Shown here: positions 33,004-41,258 of the stretch, one piece after another
Layout: the number at the start of each line of letters is the position of its first letter
Position numbering within the stretch: position 1 is the stretch's first letter
Virus record (IMG/VR): IMGVR_UViG_3300027607_000106
Coordinates: 1 to 56,094 of that record
Reading direction: 5' to 3' (one strand)
Length of the DNA: 56,094 bases
Origin: a virus
The notes under the pieces: generated by a model
Database searches by the model: none
What the model was told of the DNA's origin: nothing
What the model saw: the letters and a program-made list of their open reading frames with translations, nothing else
Translations under genes and position numbers: made by a program

Positions 33004-34922
33004 TCGGCTGCCTCCGCCTGCACCGCCATGTCGGCGCAGTTCGCCGCGACCAGCGCGCGGGCGATATCCGGACACACCGAGTTCCCACACATCCGGATCG
33101 CCGCCGTTTTGGTCATCCGGATTTCGGCCCCGTCCGCGTCGACGCCGCGATCGATGATGTAGGAATCCGGGAATCCCTGCGCCCGGAACAACTCGCGCGC
33201 CGTCAGCATGCGCATGCCGATGTCGACGATCTCGAATGGCTCGCCGCCCACCGTGACAAGCCCGAAACGAGGCTTTGCCGTGACGGTGTGCAGCGGGTCG
33301 CCCAGGTCCTGACCGATCGCAGAGCCGAAATACTTGATCAGGAACGCGCGGACCTCGGCCTGATGCCAGCCGCCTGCCGGGTGTCTAGACACCTGCGCCG
33401 GGGCGGGCGCGTCCGGCCCGCTCATCCGCCGATCGGATCCTTTCAGGTTGACCAGCCCGGCCGAGACGACGGCCTGGGTGCAGCCCTTCTGCACCACGGT
33501 CGAGACCGGCTTGCGCGCGTCATGTCCCGTGACGCCCGTGTTGTGCTGCGCCAGGAACGCCGCGACCACCCCGAGCGGCGGCGCGCCGCCCGGCCGCTTG
33601 ATGTAGCTGTTCGCCGTGACGGTCGGTGCCGGCTCGTCGATCGGAACACCCCCGGAGTCGCCGCGAAACTTCGCCAGATGCGGCGCGATCAGGATCTGAT
33701 CGGCCTTCGCCGTCAGGGTGTTCAGCGGCGCGTTGCCGGGCTTCGGCGGCGATTGCGCCGCACGGCCGCCGCATCCCGACAGCACCGGCGCGACAAGCGT
33801 ATGGCCGTTGCCGTTCGGCACGACCGTCGGCGACGGACCGGTCACGGCATGGGTGCGCGGCTCCTGTCCCGCCCGCTCGCCATATCGCGGCACCAGATAG
33901 GGCGCGACGAGCGCCTTTTCGCCCCGGTTCGCCCCGGTAACGGTGCGCAGCGGGTCATCTATCCGCTCGACGCGATCGCCGCCCTGATGGGTCAGGTTCG
34001 CCACGAACGGCTGCACAAAGGCATGCCGGTTTTCCGTGACGACGGTGCGCAGCGGCTGGTCAACGGCCGAACTGCGATCCGTGCCGCCGGCGCCCTCGCC
34101 ATAATAACTGACTATAAACGGCTCCGCCGCATCGATCACATAGCGCTTCACGCCCTTTGCAATCCTGGCCATCGTGTTCTCCGCCAAGGGCCTCTTGCAG
34201 CCGATCGCGCGGGCCTCCTCTTTCGTCAGGAAGATCGACGGACAGGGAATCGAGAAGTCGATCACGCTGTCCGCTGCGGTGCGATAGGGCAGCTTGCGGC
34301 CGGCCAGGACATCGGGATCGTCCGGCGCGCCATGCGTCGGCTTTGGCCAGATAATCGGGTGCCCGTCGCGCCGGGCGATAACGAACAGCCGTTTGCGGAT
34401 GGTCGGCGCGCCATAGTCGCAGGCCCGCAGTTCCCGCCACTCGACCTTGTATCCGAGCCGCTTCAGGTCCTTCACCCAGGCCGCGAAGGTCTGCCCGCGC
34501 CGGTCCGGACACGGCGCGAACCGCCCCGGCTCGCGTTCGGTGAGCGGCCCCCAATCGCGGAATTCCTCGACATTCTCCAGGATGATCACGCGGGGCCGAA
34601 CGCGGCGCGCCCAAAGGACGACGGTCCAGGCCAGATCACGGATATTCCGCTTGACCGGCTTGCCGCCCTTGGCCTTCGAGAAGTGCTTGCAATCCGGCGA
34701 GGCCCAGAGCAGCCCGACAGGCCGGTTGCCGACCAGATCGTCGGGATCGGCCTTCCATATGTTGCGCTCGACATGCAGGGTCTCGGGATGGTTTGCCCGA
34801 TGCATCGCGATCGCTTCGGCATCGTGGTTGATCGCGATATCAGGCGACCGGCCGAGCGCCATTTCGATGCCCGTCGATGCACCGCCCCCGCCGGCGAAGG
34901 AATCGATGATCAGTTCCATCAC
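33000..34922 (-). CDS. DNA cytosine-5 methyltransferase with repetitive target-recognition region
   Basis: A 640-residue C5-methyltransferase. Motif I is DSFAGGGGAS, motif IV ASPDCKHFS (Cys78 nucleophile), motif VI ENVEEF (116-121), motif VIII RKRLFV, and motifs IX-X lie at the C-terminus (TARELFRAQGFPDSY, GNSVCPDI). Residues 290-560 hold seven copies of a P-x-x-TV(V/T) repeat (PLRTVVTEN, PLRTVTGAN, SPTVVPNGN, PLNTLTAKA, APTVTANS, PVSTVVQKG, PLHTVTAKP), an unusually long recognition region. It may protect phage DNA from host nucleases. A PD-(D/E)XK-like nuclease gene overlaps its start. Confidence 0.93.
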   Translation of the reverse strand: MMELIIDSFAGGGGASTGIEMALGRSPDIAINHDAEAIAMHRANHPETLHVERNIWKADPDDLVGNRPVGLLWASPDCKHFSKAKGGKPVKRNIRDLAWTVVLWARRVRPRVIILENVEEFRDWGPLTEREPGRFAPCPDRRGQTFAAWVKDLKRLGYKVEWRELRACDYGAPTIRKRLFVIARRDGHPIIWPKPTHGAPDDPDVLAGRKLPYRTAADSVIDFSIPCPSIFLTKEEARAIGCKRPLAENTMARIAKGVKRYVIDAAEPFIVSYYGEGAGGTDRSSAVDQPLRTVVTENRHAFVQPFVANLTHQGGDRVERIDDPLRTVTGANRGEKALVAPYLVPRYGERAGQEPRTHAVTGPSPTVVPNGNGHTLVAPVLSGCGGRAAQSPPKPGNAPLNTLTAKADQILIAPHLAKFRGDSGGVPIDEPAPTVTANSYIKRPGGAPPLGVVAAFLAQHNTGVTGHDARKPVSTVVQKGCTQAVVSAGLVNLKGSDRRMSGPDAPAPAQVSRHPAGGWHQAEVRAFLIKYFGSAIGQDLGDPLHTVTAKPRFGLVTVGGEPFEIVDIGMRMLTARELFRAQGFPDSYIIDRGVDADGAEIRMTKTAAIRMCGNSVCPDIARALVAANCADMAVQAEAAE

Positions 34923-35617
34923 CGAATCATCTCCATCTGCTCCTGCGTCTGAACCGCGCGCGGCGCGGAAACATGCGCCCCGTCCGGTGTGTCGGCTTCA
35001 GGGAACGGCCGGCGCCGCAATTGCCGACACACCGCCTCGGCGATCTCGCGGCCCGTCATGTGCCAGGCCATCTGCCCGACGATCTCGCGGATCGGTGCAC
35101 GTCGCCCGTGCGCGACGCGGTTGCGCGTCGCCTCATCGACAAGCTCGGCGCGCCACAGCAGCGACAGCAGATCCCAAGCGCGCGGCTGCGCCATCTCCGG
35201 CCGGGGCATGCGCCAGGCGTAGTTCAGGTTGGCCCCGAATTCCTCGATCGTCGGGGCGGGATGGCACCACAGTTCAGGCCGGCGCGGCCCATTCATAACG
35301 CCCGCCAGATCCTCGGTTGGGCGCAGACCGTATTCGTATTCCTCGAACCACTTGCGATGGGCGACAACCACGACCTGGTGTGCCGCCTGCTGGAACGCCG
35401 CGACCTGTCCGGCCAGCCGGCTCAGCGTGTCCCGCTCCGATTTGATCTCGAACACCACCAACCGGTCGCGCCCCACGGCGGCGAGATCGACCCGCCGCTC
35501 GCCCATGACCAACTCATGCACCACCCGTGCGCCCTGCACGCCCGCAACGCCGCCCATCCGCCGGATGTGGCCGGCCACCGCATCGCGGATCTCCCGTTCG
35601 GCTGCCGAGCCCGGCAT
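34919..35617 (-). CDS. PD-(D/E)XK-like nuclease (sce7726/MmcB-type fold)
   Basis: ATG 35617 overlaps the preceding stop as TGATG, giving 232 residues. The core RRVDLAAVGRDRLVVFEIKSERDTLSRLAGQV is the D...E-x-K nuclease pattern (Asp in VDL, then Glu and Lys in FEIKS), followed by QQAAHQVVVVAHRKW. The C-terminal half is helical. Its ATGA coupling to the C5-methyltransferase raises the possibility of a restriction-like pair, but related nuclease-fold proteins are common alone in phages, so a repair or recombination role is equally possible. Confidence 0.72.
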   Translation of the reverse strand: MPGSAAEREIRDAVAGHIRRMGGVAGVQGARVVHELVMGERRVDLAAVGRDRLVVFEIKSERDTLSRLAGQVAAFQQAAHQVVVVAHRKWFEEYEYGLRPTEDLAGVMNGPRRPELWCHPAPTIEEFGANLNYAWRMPRPEMAQPRAWDLLSLLWRAELVDEATRNRVAHGRRAPIREIVGQMAWHMTGREIAEAVCRQLRRRPFPEADTPDGAHVSAPRAVQTQEQMEMIR

Positions 35618-35841
35618 CACTTGCCACCCCGCCGGTAGTATTCCTGCTCGGTGATCTCCGCGCAGGTAAACATGGACGCGATCTTCCGCTCCTCCGCTGC
35701 ATTGCGCGTACGGTGGCCGTTCTCGACGAGGAGCTTGTAATCCTCTGCCTGCTGGGTCGCCTCGCCCCAGGTATCGATCGCGGCCTGCTGCAGGTCGTCG
35801 TTGAGCTTCCGTTTCGGCGCCGGCCAGTCCTCGCGTTTCAT
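35617..35841 (-). CDS. Small charged protein of unknown function
   Basis: A 74-residue, highly charged helical protein (MKREDWPAPKRKLNDDLQQAAIDTWGEATQQAEDYKLL...). It starts by ATGA overlap with the amino-methyltransferase gene and ends by TGATG overlap with the nuclease gene. No family is recognised; it could be a nuclease partner. Confidence 0.65.
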   Translation of the reverse strand: MKREDWPAPKRKLNDDLQQAAIDTWGEATQQAEDYKLLVENGHRTRNAAEERKIASMFTCAEITEQEYYRRGGK

Positions 35842-36725
35842 TCGGCGGCTCCCGCGAACAATTCGGATTGCCGGTCCTCGGCATCGAGATAGCGGCAGGA
35901 CTGGCGCCAGTAGCTTTCCTTCAATTCGATGCCGATGAATTTTCGGGATTGCTTGAGCGCGACGACACCTTCGGAGCCGATCCCCATGAATGGCGACAGC
36001 ACAACATCACCCGGATTGCTCCAGAGCGTTATCGCGCGTTCAATCACGTCGAGTTGCAGCGGACACAAATGGCGCTCGTCCTGCGCCTCACGCGCCATCC
36101 TGACGTTCAGGACATTAGACTGATCAACTGTCATCCAAACCGGTGATGCCCATTCCTGCCATTGATCGAGCGGAAACTCGGTTGGCGTGTGAGCAATCGG
36201 CTCGGCATTGTCACCGGGCTTTACGAAGGTCAGCAGATAGTCGGGCATCCCGCCGCGCGACTTGGCGCTGTCCTTCTGCAGTTGCTTGTAAAGAAGGCCA
36301 ACATGCTTAGTCCGCGTCATCTCCGTGACCGGACACTTCCAGATGGTCCGGCGCCCGTGAAGTATCCAGCCAGCACGTCGGTGGATATCTATAATCTGAC
36401 CTGAGAAATCCTTTATGCCCACTGCCCCATCCCGCCACTTAGTCATTGGCAGGTCGGAACAGTGCACTGCCGTCAGGCGTCCTGGCTTTGTTACTCTGAG
36501 CTTCTCACCAACCAAGTACGCATAGTGGGCCGCGAATTCCTCGTCGGTAGAATTCCCCATGTCAGCTGCACTTTCCGAGTACACGAACAACGACCCAAAC
36601 GGAGGTGAATAGATCGAGAAATCGACGCTGTTTTCTGGAAACTGGCGGGCGATGTCGACGCAATCGCCGTGATAGGCCGCATACCGATCGTCATGCACCG
36701 CGTTCAGGCAACGGATCTCAGCCAT
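35838..36725 (-). CDS. DNA amino-methyltransferase (N4-cytosine or N6-adenine), beta-class order
   Basis: A 295-residue methyltransferase. Catalytic motif IV SPPF is at residues 40-43 and the SAM-binding motif I region LSPFMGIGSEG at 243-253 (motif IV before I, the beta-class order). FSIYSPPFGSLFVYS fits a group common in phages. SPP(W/Y/F) motifs occur in both N4-C and N6-A enzymes, so the modified base is undecided. There is no evident CcrM-type C-terminal domain. Its 5' end lies within the last 22 bases of the SNF2-like helicase gene, indicating tight co-expression. Confidence 0.9.
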   Translation of the reverse strand: MAEIRCLNAVHDDRYAAYHGDCVDIARQFPENSVDFSIYSPPFGSLFVYSESAADMGNSTDEEFAAHYAYLVGEKLRVTKPGRLTAVHCSDLPMTKWRDGAVGIKDFSGQIIDIHRRAGWILHGRRTIWKCPVTEMTRTKHVGLLYKQLQKDSAKSRGGMPDYLLTFVKPGDNAEPIAHTPTEFPLDQWQEWASPVWMTVDQSNVLNVRMAREAQDERHLCPLQLDVIERAITLWSNPGDVVLSPFMGIGSEGVVALKQSRKFIGIELKESYWRQSCRYLDAEDRQSELFAGAAE

Positions 36726-38095
36726 GCCGGCACCTCCGCTATGTGGTTTGGGTCGTAGGCAACCTTGAGGCCGGCAGTGCGACCAGTCGCCCGGCGCATG
36801 GCATCCCGCATGGCGGCCTTCATCTTCGCGTGATCATCTGCCTTGCGGTTGATCACGCGGCCGATCGTGTCTTCGCCCTCGGCAACGACGAGATCGACGA
36901 TGACGCGGCGTTTTTGGCCATAGCGCCAGCAGCGGCGCACCGCCTGATACCAGGTCTCATAGGAGTAAGTTCGGCCGACGAAGGCCATCCGAGCGCAATG
37001 CGACCAGTCGAGGCCGAACCCGCACATGCTCGGCTTGGCGATCAACGTCTTGATGTCGCCCGTCGAAAAGGCTTCGAGGATCCGTTCCTTCTCATCGATC
37101 GACATTGAGCCGCGGACTTCCGACGCATCGGGGACCGCGCGCTTCAGAACGTCGGCCTCGTAGTTCGTGTCGCACCAGATGATCCTGGTTTCTCCGGGCT
37201 CATCTGCAACGAGCTCGGCCATCCGCTCGGCCCGCGCTTCGCTCGTCTGCCGCTTGACGTCGTGCATGGACGTTGCGGACATGGACGGGGATCCGAACAG
37301 TCCGCCAAGACCCTGCTGCAGATCGCTCTCGGCTGCACGATGCGAGCGCACCTCAAAGGGCGGCAGGTCGTATCCATCATCGCTGTCGCCAAGGTCGGAT
37401 GGCTTCTCCGCCATCCGGGCCCAGGACGCCATCCAATCCCAAAAGGCAGTCTCGGCGTGGCCTTTCAGGCGCCACTTGTGCGAAGCAGTGGACGTGTCGT
37501 TGATGAAGAACCGCGACAACATTTCGTTTGTCGCCATCGTGCCGAGAAACTCGGCATAGTTTCCGATCTCCATGTGATCGTTGGGCGCCGGCGTTGCGGT
37601 GGCCGCGAGCTTGAACCGAACACCGCGGAACATCTCAATCAGCGCGCGCGTCGTCTTTCCGGTGAAGGACTTGAGGATCGATGCCTCATCCAGCGACACC
37701 ACATCGAAGGCGGACGGATCGATCTTGTCGAGCCGATCGTAGTTGCAGATGTTGATGCCGGACCCGACGTCGGACGGCTCACGAATGACTCGCGCCTCGT
37801 AGCCCCATCGGTCCGCGCGGCGCTTCGTTTGAGAGGCAACCGCGAGCGGCGTCAGGATCAGCGCCCGGCCATTCGTCGGCTCGATGGCACGCTGACAGAA
37901 CTCAAGCTGGACTTCCGTCTTGCCCAGGCCGGTATCCAGGAAGCAGCCGGCCGATCCAACGCGTAGGTGGTGCTCGACGCAAAGGGCCTGGAAGGGAAAC
38001 AGATGATCGGCAAGCTCCGGCACACGCTGCAGGCCTCTCTGCGGCACGGAGACGGCCTTCTGTCGCAGGAACTGGCGGTAGGCGTCCTGTGTCAC
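36704..38095 (-). CDS. SNF2-type SF2 helicase
   Basis: A 463-residue helicase/translocase: motif I DTGLGKTE, LTPLAVASQ, motif II SLDEASIL, motif III ATATPAPND, and C-terminal motifs GFGLDW and YQAVRRCWRYGQ, the SNF2-like VI pattern. Such proteins sit next to the amino-methyltransferase in many phages and may help it or clear DNA-bound proteins. It overlaps the MT-A70 gene by ATGA upstream and the methyltransferase gene by 22 bases downstream. Confidence 0.9.
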   Translation of the reverse strand: MTQDAYRQFLRQKAVSVPQRGLQRVPELADHLFPFQALCVEHHLRVGSAGCFLDTGLGKTEVQLEFCQRAIEPTNGRALILTPLAVASQTKRRADRWGYEARVIREPSDVGSGINICNYDRLDKIDPSAFDVVSLDEASILKSFTGKTTRALIEMFRGVRFKLAATATPAPNDHMEIGNYAEFLGTMATNEMLSRFFINDTSTASHKWRLKGHAETAFWDWMASWARMAEKPSDLGDSDDGYDLPPFEVRSHRAAESDLQQGLGGLFGSPSMSATSMHDVKRQTSEARAERMAELVADEPGETRIIWCDTNYEADVLKRAVPDASEVRGSMSIDEKERILEAFSTGDIKTLIAKPSMCGFGLDWSHCARMAFVGRTYSYETWYQAVRRCWRYGQKRRVIVDLVVAEGEDTIGRVINRKADDHAKMKAAMRDAMRRATGRTAGLKVAYDPNHIAEVPAWLRSVA

Positions 38096-38676
38096 TCTGC
38101 GGCCTCGACGAATTTGGTGGTTTCATTGCCGAACGTCTCAAAACCTGGATGCCCGGATCGGGCGAACAGTTCACATCGGGGACCGTCGAACATGTTTGCG
38201 ATCTGATCGCGGATAATGTCCGGCTTCCGGCTGTGCTCCCGGCGACGCGCGAAGAACAGGCTGCCCGGTTTCTTGCCTTCGATCGGCTGAACCCGGCCGC
38301 GCTTTGCAATCACCAGCAGTTCGCAGTTCCCGACAACCTCGTAACCGGTCCCGCGCGCCATGCTGTCGGGATAGATGAACATCTCGTCTTCGGACGGCCA
38401 GAGCTTCGCCCAGACGCGCGCGGTCGAATACCGGAAGCCCCACGGCTTCAGGACGTCCATTATGCGATGCAGCAGCGGCATCGTGATCCACAGGAACAGC
38501 CGGCAGCCGTCGGGATGCGCCAGGTCGCGGACCGGCAATCCGGCGATCTCGTCGATCGGCATTGTCGGGTAGTGCTTGCGCGGATTGCGCGACGGGCCGG
38601 ACGAGAACCGCCACGGCGGATCCGCGATGATCACGCGGTAGGCATGCGGCTCAAGCGGGGCGAAGGGCCAATTCAC
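38092..38676 (-). CDS. MT-A70 family adenine methyltransferase
   Basis: The GTG at 38676 (VNWPFAPLEPHAYRVIIADPPW) overlaps the GcrA-like stop as GTGA and has GGAGG 7 bases upstream, so it is preferred to ATGs within the GcrA-like gene. The 194-residue product carries the DPPW catalytic motif of MT-A70/Ime4-type N6-adenine enzymes and the matching FLWITMPLLHRIMDVLKPWGF and HSRKPDIIRDQI. Phage members modify DNA, often to evade restriction. It is coupled directly to the regulator that senses adenine methylation in alphaproteobacteria. Confidence 0.92.
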   Translation of the reverse strand: MNWPFAPLEPHAYRVIIADPPWRFSSGPSRNPRKHYPTMPIDEIAGLPVRDLAHPDGCRLFLWITMPLLHRIMDVLKPWGFRYSTARVWAKLWPSEDEMFIYPDSMARGTGYEVVGNCELLVIAKRGRVQPIEGKKPGSLFFARRREHSRKPDIIRDQIANMFDGPRCELFARSGHPGFETFGNETTKFVEAAE

Positions 38677-39236
38677 TCTGCGGCCTCCAAAGCCTGCATC
38701 CATTCGGGATACGCGATGCGGCAATGGTGCTCGCAATAGGGAACGCCCTCACCTGACCGGCGGCCGCAGAAATGAAAACCCGGCAGCCCGGGATCGCCGA
38801 TCGGCCATTTGCAGGTGGTCTCGTCGAGCTCGAGAACGGACAGCCGCTTAACCGGCTCCGGCGGGTCAGCAGGATCCGGCGGAAGATGGAACGGCGCGTC
38901 GTCGAGCGGCGGCGCGTCGGGAGGGCGGGCAGCGACGGCGGCGATCGAGACCGTCTTTGATGCCGGGCCGCACGAGCCAAGCGAATCCCTGTTCGGGACC
39001 GATACGGCCTGCGGCGTGATGGCAGGTGGTTTCTTGGCGCGCGCGCGCCGGGGCGTGCGCGATTTGGTCGACCGGCGGAAGCCCAGATTCGTATGTCTGA
39101 CCAGCTTGAGCCGCGTCGCCTTCCCGATGACAGCGTTCCGCGTGACACCGCCGAGTTCCTTCGCGATCTGGCTGGCGCTATGGCCCTCACACCACAGCTT
39201 CTTGAGCAACTCAACCCGTTCGTCGGTCCAGGTCAT
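38673..39236 (-). CDS. GcrA-like cell-cycle regulator
   Basis: A 187-residue protein. Residues 1-50 are the GcrA DNA-binding domain (WTDERVELLKKLWCEGHSASQIAKELG, TRNAVIGKATRL). A proline-rich linker follows, and residues 140-185 match the GcrA C-terminal sigma70-binding region (CKWPIGDPGLPGFHFCG, PYCEHHCRIAYPEW). In Caulobacter-type bacteria GcrA recruits sigma70 holoenzyme at promoters with methylated GANTC. A phage copy could redirect host transcription or use phage methylation marks. It overlaps the CtrA-domain gene by ATGA and the MT-A70 gene by GTGA. Confidence 0.93.
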   Translation of the reverse strand: MTWTDERVELLKKLWCEGHSASQIAKELGGVTRNAVIGKATRLKLVRHTNLGFRRSTKSRTPRRARAKKPPAITPQAVSVPNRDSLGSCGPASKTVSIAAVAARPPDAPPLDDAPFHLPPDPADPPEPVKRLSVLELDETTCKWPIGDPGLPGFHFCGRRSGEGVPYCEHHCRIAYPEWMQALEAAE

Positions 39237-39796
39237 GCGGCAGCCACCCCAGTCAATTCGGAGGCCGAAGGCAGCCGCCCGCGAATGGCCGCGATTGCAT
39301 CCGGCCCCATTGAGTAACCGCGACCCCAGACGGTATCGATCTCAATCCCAAACGGACTGAGCTTCTTGCGCGCTTTGCAGACGAAGACATCGACGATCTT
39401 TGGATTGCTGGCTGGGAGACCGTGATCCGCGATAGCAGTATGCAGTGTCGCCTTGCCGACGACGTTGCCGTGCCGCATCAGTGCTGCCACCAAGCGGCTT
39501 TCGGACTTTGTTAGTTGGAAGGCTCCCATCAGTTCATCACAGATGCCGTCAACATCGGTGGGCCTTGATGGCTTCCCTGTCGGCAAGCGGTCTTCGCGGC
39601 GCGCACCTATCGGCCAATCCACAGCGGGAACGCTGATAAGATGACCGGCATCGCGAGCGTTACTCACGACATCCTGAACATCGTCAAACGGCCGTCGTAG
39701 GATCCGGCAGATTGCGCGTATCGGAATACCCTCATCGGCTGCTCGGATGACAACGTGGTTGCTGACGGGGGCCCGGTAGTCTGAATTGGTTGTCAT
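39233..39796 (-). CDS. Regulator with a CtrA-type winged-helix domain and a new N-terminus
   Basis: ATG 39796 overlaps the upstream stop as ATGA. The 187-residue protein has an HTH-like N-terminus (IRAADEGIPIRAICRILRRPFDDVQDVV), then residues 94-163 nearly match the CtrA output domain: LTKSESRLVAALMRHGN, NPKIVDVFVCKARKKL and IDTVWGRGY. There is no receiver domain and no phosphorylatable aspartate, so it would act without the CckA phosphorelay. It may compete with host CtrA at its sites or control phage genes. It is directly coupled to the GcrA-like gene. Confidence 0.85.
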   Translation of the reverse strand: MTTNSDYRAPVSNHVVIRAADEGIPIRAICRILRRPFDDVQDVVSNARDAGHLISVPAVDWPIGARREDRLPTGKPSRPTDVDGICDELMGAFQLTKSESRLVAALMRHGNVVGKATLHTAIADHGLPASNPKIVDVFVCKARKKLSPFGIEIDTVWGRGYSMGPDAIAAIRGRLPSASELTGVAAA

Positions 39797-39927
39797 GACG
39801 CCACGCTCCCCTCGATAAGCACCAGCCACCAAATGAAAAGAAATGCGCCTAAGCACGCAGTGCCCCACAAACAGATCGACCAGAAGCGGCGGCGGTCGTC
39901 GGATGGCCAGAGATCGCGATCACGCAT
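39793..39927 (-). CDS. Small single-helix membrane protein
   Basis: ATG 39927 gives 44 residues: a charged start (MRDRDLWPSDDRRRFW) and one hydrophobic helix (ICLWGTACLGAFLFIWWLVL). It overlaps the RuvC-like stop by 8 bases and the CtrA-domain gene by ATGA. The function is unknown; it may be a membrane tether or a small regulator. The longer frame from 40011 would run inside the resolvase gene and is not favoured. Confidence 0.6.
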   Translation of the reverse strand: MRDRDLWPSDDRRRFWSICLWGTACLGAFLFIWWLVLIEGSVAS

Positions 39928-40558
39928 CGCCGTACTCCGCTGCTTCAGAGAAAAGGTTCGGCCCGTGTCTGCGCAGCGCGCCGGCGGGCAGGTTTCCGCC
40001 TTGGGCGGCAAGCCAGATGGCTACGCCGAGGCTGTCTGCCGCGTCATGATTGGGGACCGCAAAGCCGTAGCGGAGCGCGAGGTCGCCGGCGTGCTTCCGC
40101 ATCTCCGCCTTGAACCAGTTCTCTTCCGTGCCCTTTGGCCGGCGCCCTCTTCCTAGAACCGCTTTCCGCCAAGTAGCCGACGGAACGGACACCGGGCGTG
40201 CTCCGAAGGCTATCAAGATCGCGCGGGCGGACGCGTACATGCGGTTCTGCATGACGAACGTTTTGGGGTTGCCATCAAGGACCTTGCGCTTGCGTCCGTT
40301 CCTATCGACGATCTCCTTCATGGGCACCGTCTCCATCGGCCGTTCGATCGCCGATCGGCTCACCCGCCGCCCGCGCGCCTTGCAGTCCCGCAGGAAGCCC
40401 CGCAGATGCTCTGCCAGCAGGTCGGCCTTCTCGTCGGCGCCCTGTCCTTCAAACGACCACGACCCGCATTCAATCTCCGGCGCGATCAAGGACGCACCGT
40501 CGGTCCACAGGGTGAAGCCTGAGCGTGACGCAAGATCTAAAGCTAGGAGGGTCCGCAT
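39920..40558 (-). CDS. RuvC-like Holliday junction resolvase
   Basis: A 212-residue protein with the RNase-H-fold pattern of RuvC-type resolvases: MRTLLALDLASRSGFTLW (first acidic residue), RSAIERPM (second), then FAVPNHDAADSLGVAIWLAA (last two aspartates). It would cut branched DNA formed during replication and recombination before packaging. The middle of the protein is basic (DRNGRKRKVLDG). It starts the stretch that contains the regulators and methyltransferases. Confidence 0.88.
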   Translation of the reverse strand: MRTLLALDLASRSGFTLWTDGASLIAPEIECGSWSFEGQGADEKADLLAEHLRGFLRDCKARGRRVSRSAIERPMETVPMKEIVDRNGRKRKVLDGNPKTFVMQNRMYASARAILIAFGARPVSVPSATWRKAVLGRGRRPKGTEENWFKAEMRKHAGDLALRYGFAVPNHDAADSLGVAIWLAAQGGNLPAGALRRHGPNLFSEAAEYGDA

Positions 40559-40576
40559 CTGAACGAGGTCCGGGCT

Positions 40577-41248
40577 TCAGTGCTTCGTCTGCTCGTCTTG
40601 CTTGAAGCGCGGGCGGAGGTCCTCGTCGTCGCCCTCGCCATCGAACGGGTCTTCGCCGCCGTCCTCCTCGGCATCAGCCTGCGCATCCGCCTTCTTGATC
40701 AGCTCAGCCTTCTTGGCTTCCGCTTTGTTGGCGTTGTTCTTTTCGAGGGCGGACTGAAGGTCCTTCAGACGGCTTTCCTGCGCCTCATCCCAACCGGATT
40801 CGAACATCTCCGCTTCGGTCGACCCGGTGGTGTATTCGTGACTGTCGCGGTCCTTGGCCAGAAGCCCGGCCGTGACGCCTTCCTGGCGGATGCGCTCAAG
40901 ACCGTCGTCGAAGTCTTCGAACAGATCGGACTGCTTGGCGAGCGCGAACCATTCCGCGATAAGCGCCATTCGCTTGAGTTCGTCCGGGACGATTGACGGA
41001 TCCTCGAGCGTCGCGCAGCGCAGAGCGAAGTCGAGGTCCGCGAGCGTCAAACCATCCGCCTTGGCCGTCTTCCGCAAGCGCTTGTATTCTTCCTTCGCCG
41101 CGTTCACGACCGCCAACTGGTCGTTGATCTTGTTGAAGTGGTGGAAGAACAGCTGCTTCTTTTCCGCCTCGGTCATCTCCGTCTTGCCGGAATTGTGACC
41201 GGCCTCGGCGGGCGCGGATGACGCGGATTCCTGACCTGTGGCCTGCAT
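40577..41248 (-). CDS. Coiled-coil early protein, GapR-like in pattern
   Basis: A 223-residue protein with AGGAGA 7 bases upstream. Residues 25-75 are a helical segment (EKKQLFFHHFNKINDQLAVVNAAKEEYKRLRKTAKADG) reminiscent of the GapR/DUF2312 arrangement, although the match is weak. The C-terminal half is an alternating Lys/Glu/Ala coiled coil with an acidic tail (EEDGGEDPFDGEGDDEDLRP). A DNA-associated role is possible. I do not assign a family. Confidence 0.62.
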   Translation of the reverse strand: MQATGQESASSAPAEAGHNSGKTEMTEAEKKQLFFHHFNKINDQLAVVNAAKEEYKRLRKTAKADGLTLADLDFALRCATLEDPSIVPDELKRMALIAEWFALAKQSDLFEDFDDGLERIRQEGVTAGLLAKDRDSHEYTTGSTEAEMFESGWDEAQESRLKDLQSALEKNNANKAEAKKAELIKKADAQADAEEDGGEDPFDGEGDDEDLRPRFKQDEQTKH

Positions 41249-41258
41249 GGCGGTTCTC

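Noticed and set aside
33000-38676. DISARM- or BREX-type defence island
   Set aside because: The set lacks the defining PglZ, BrxC/PglY or DrmA/DrmB genes; only methyltransferase, helicase and nuclease-like parts are present.
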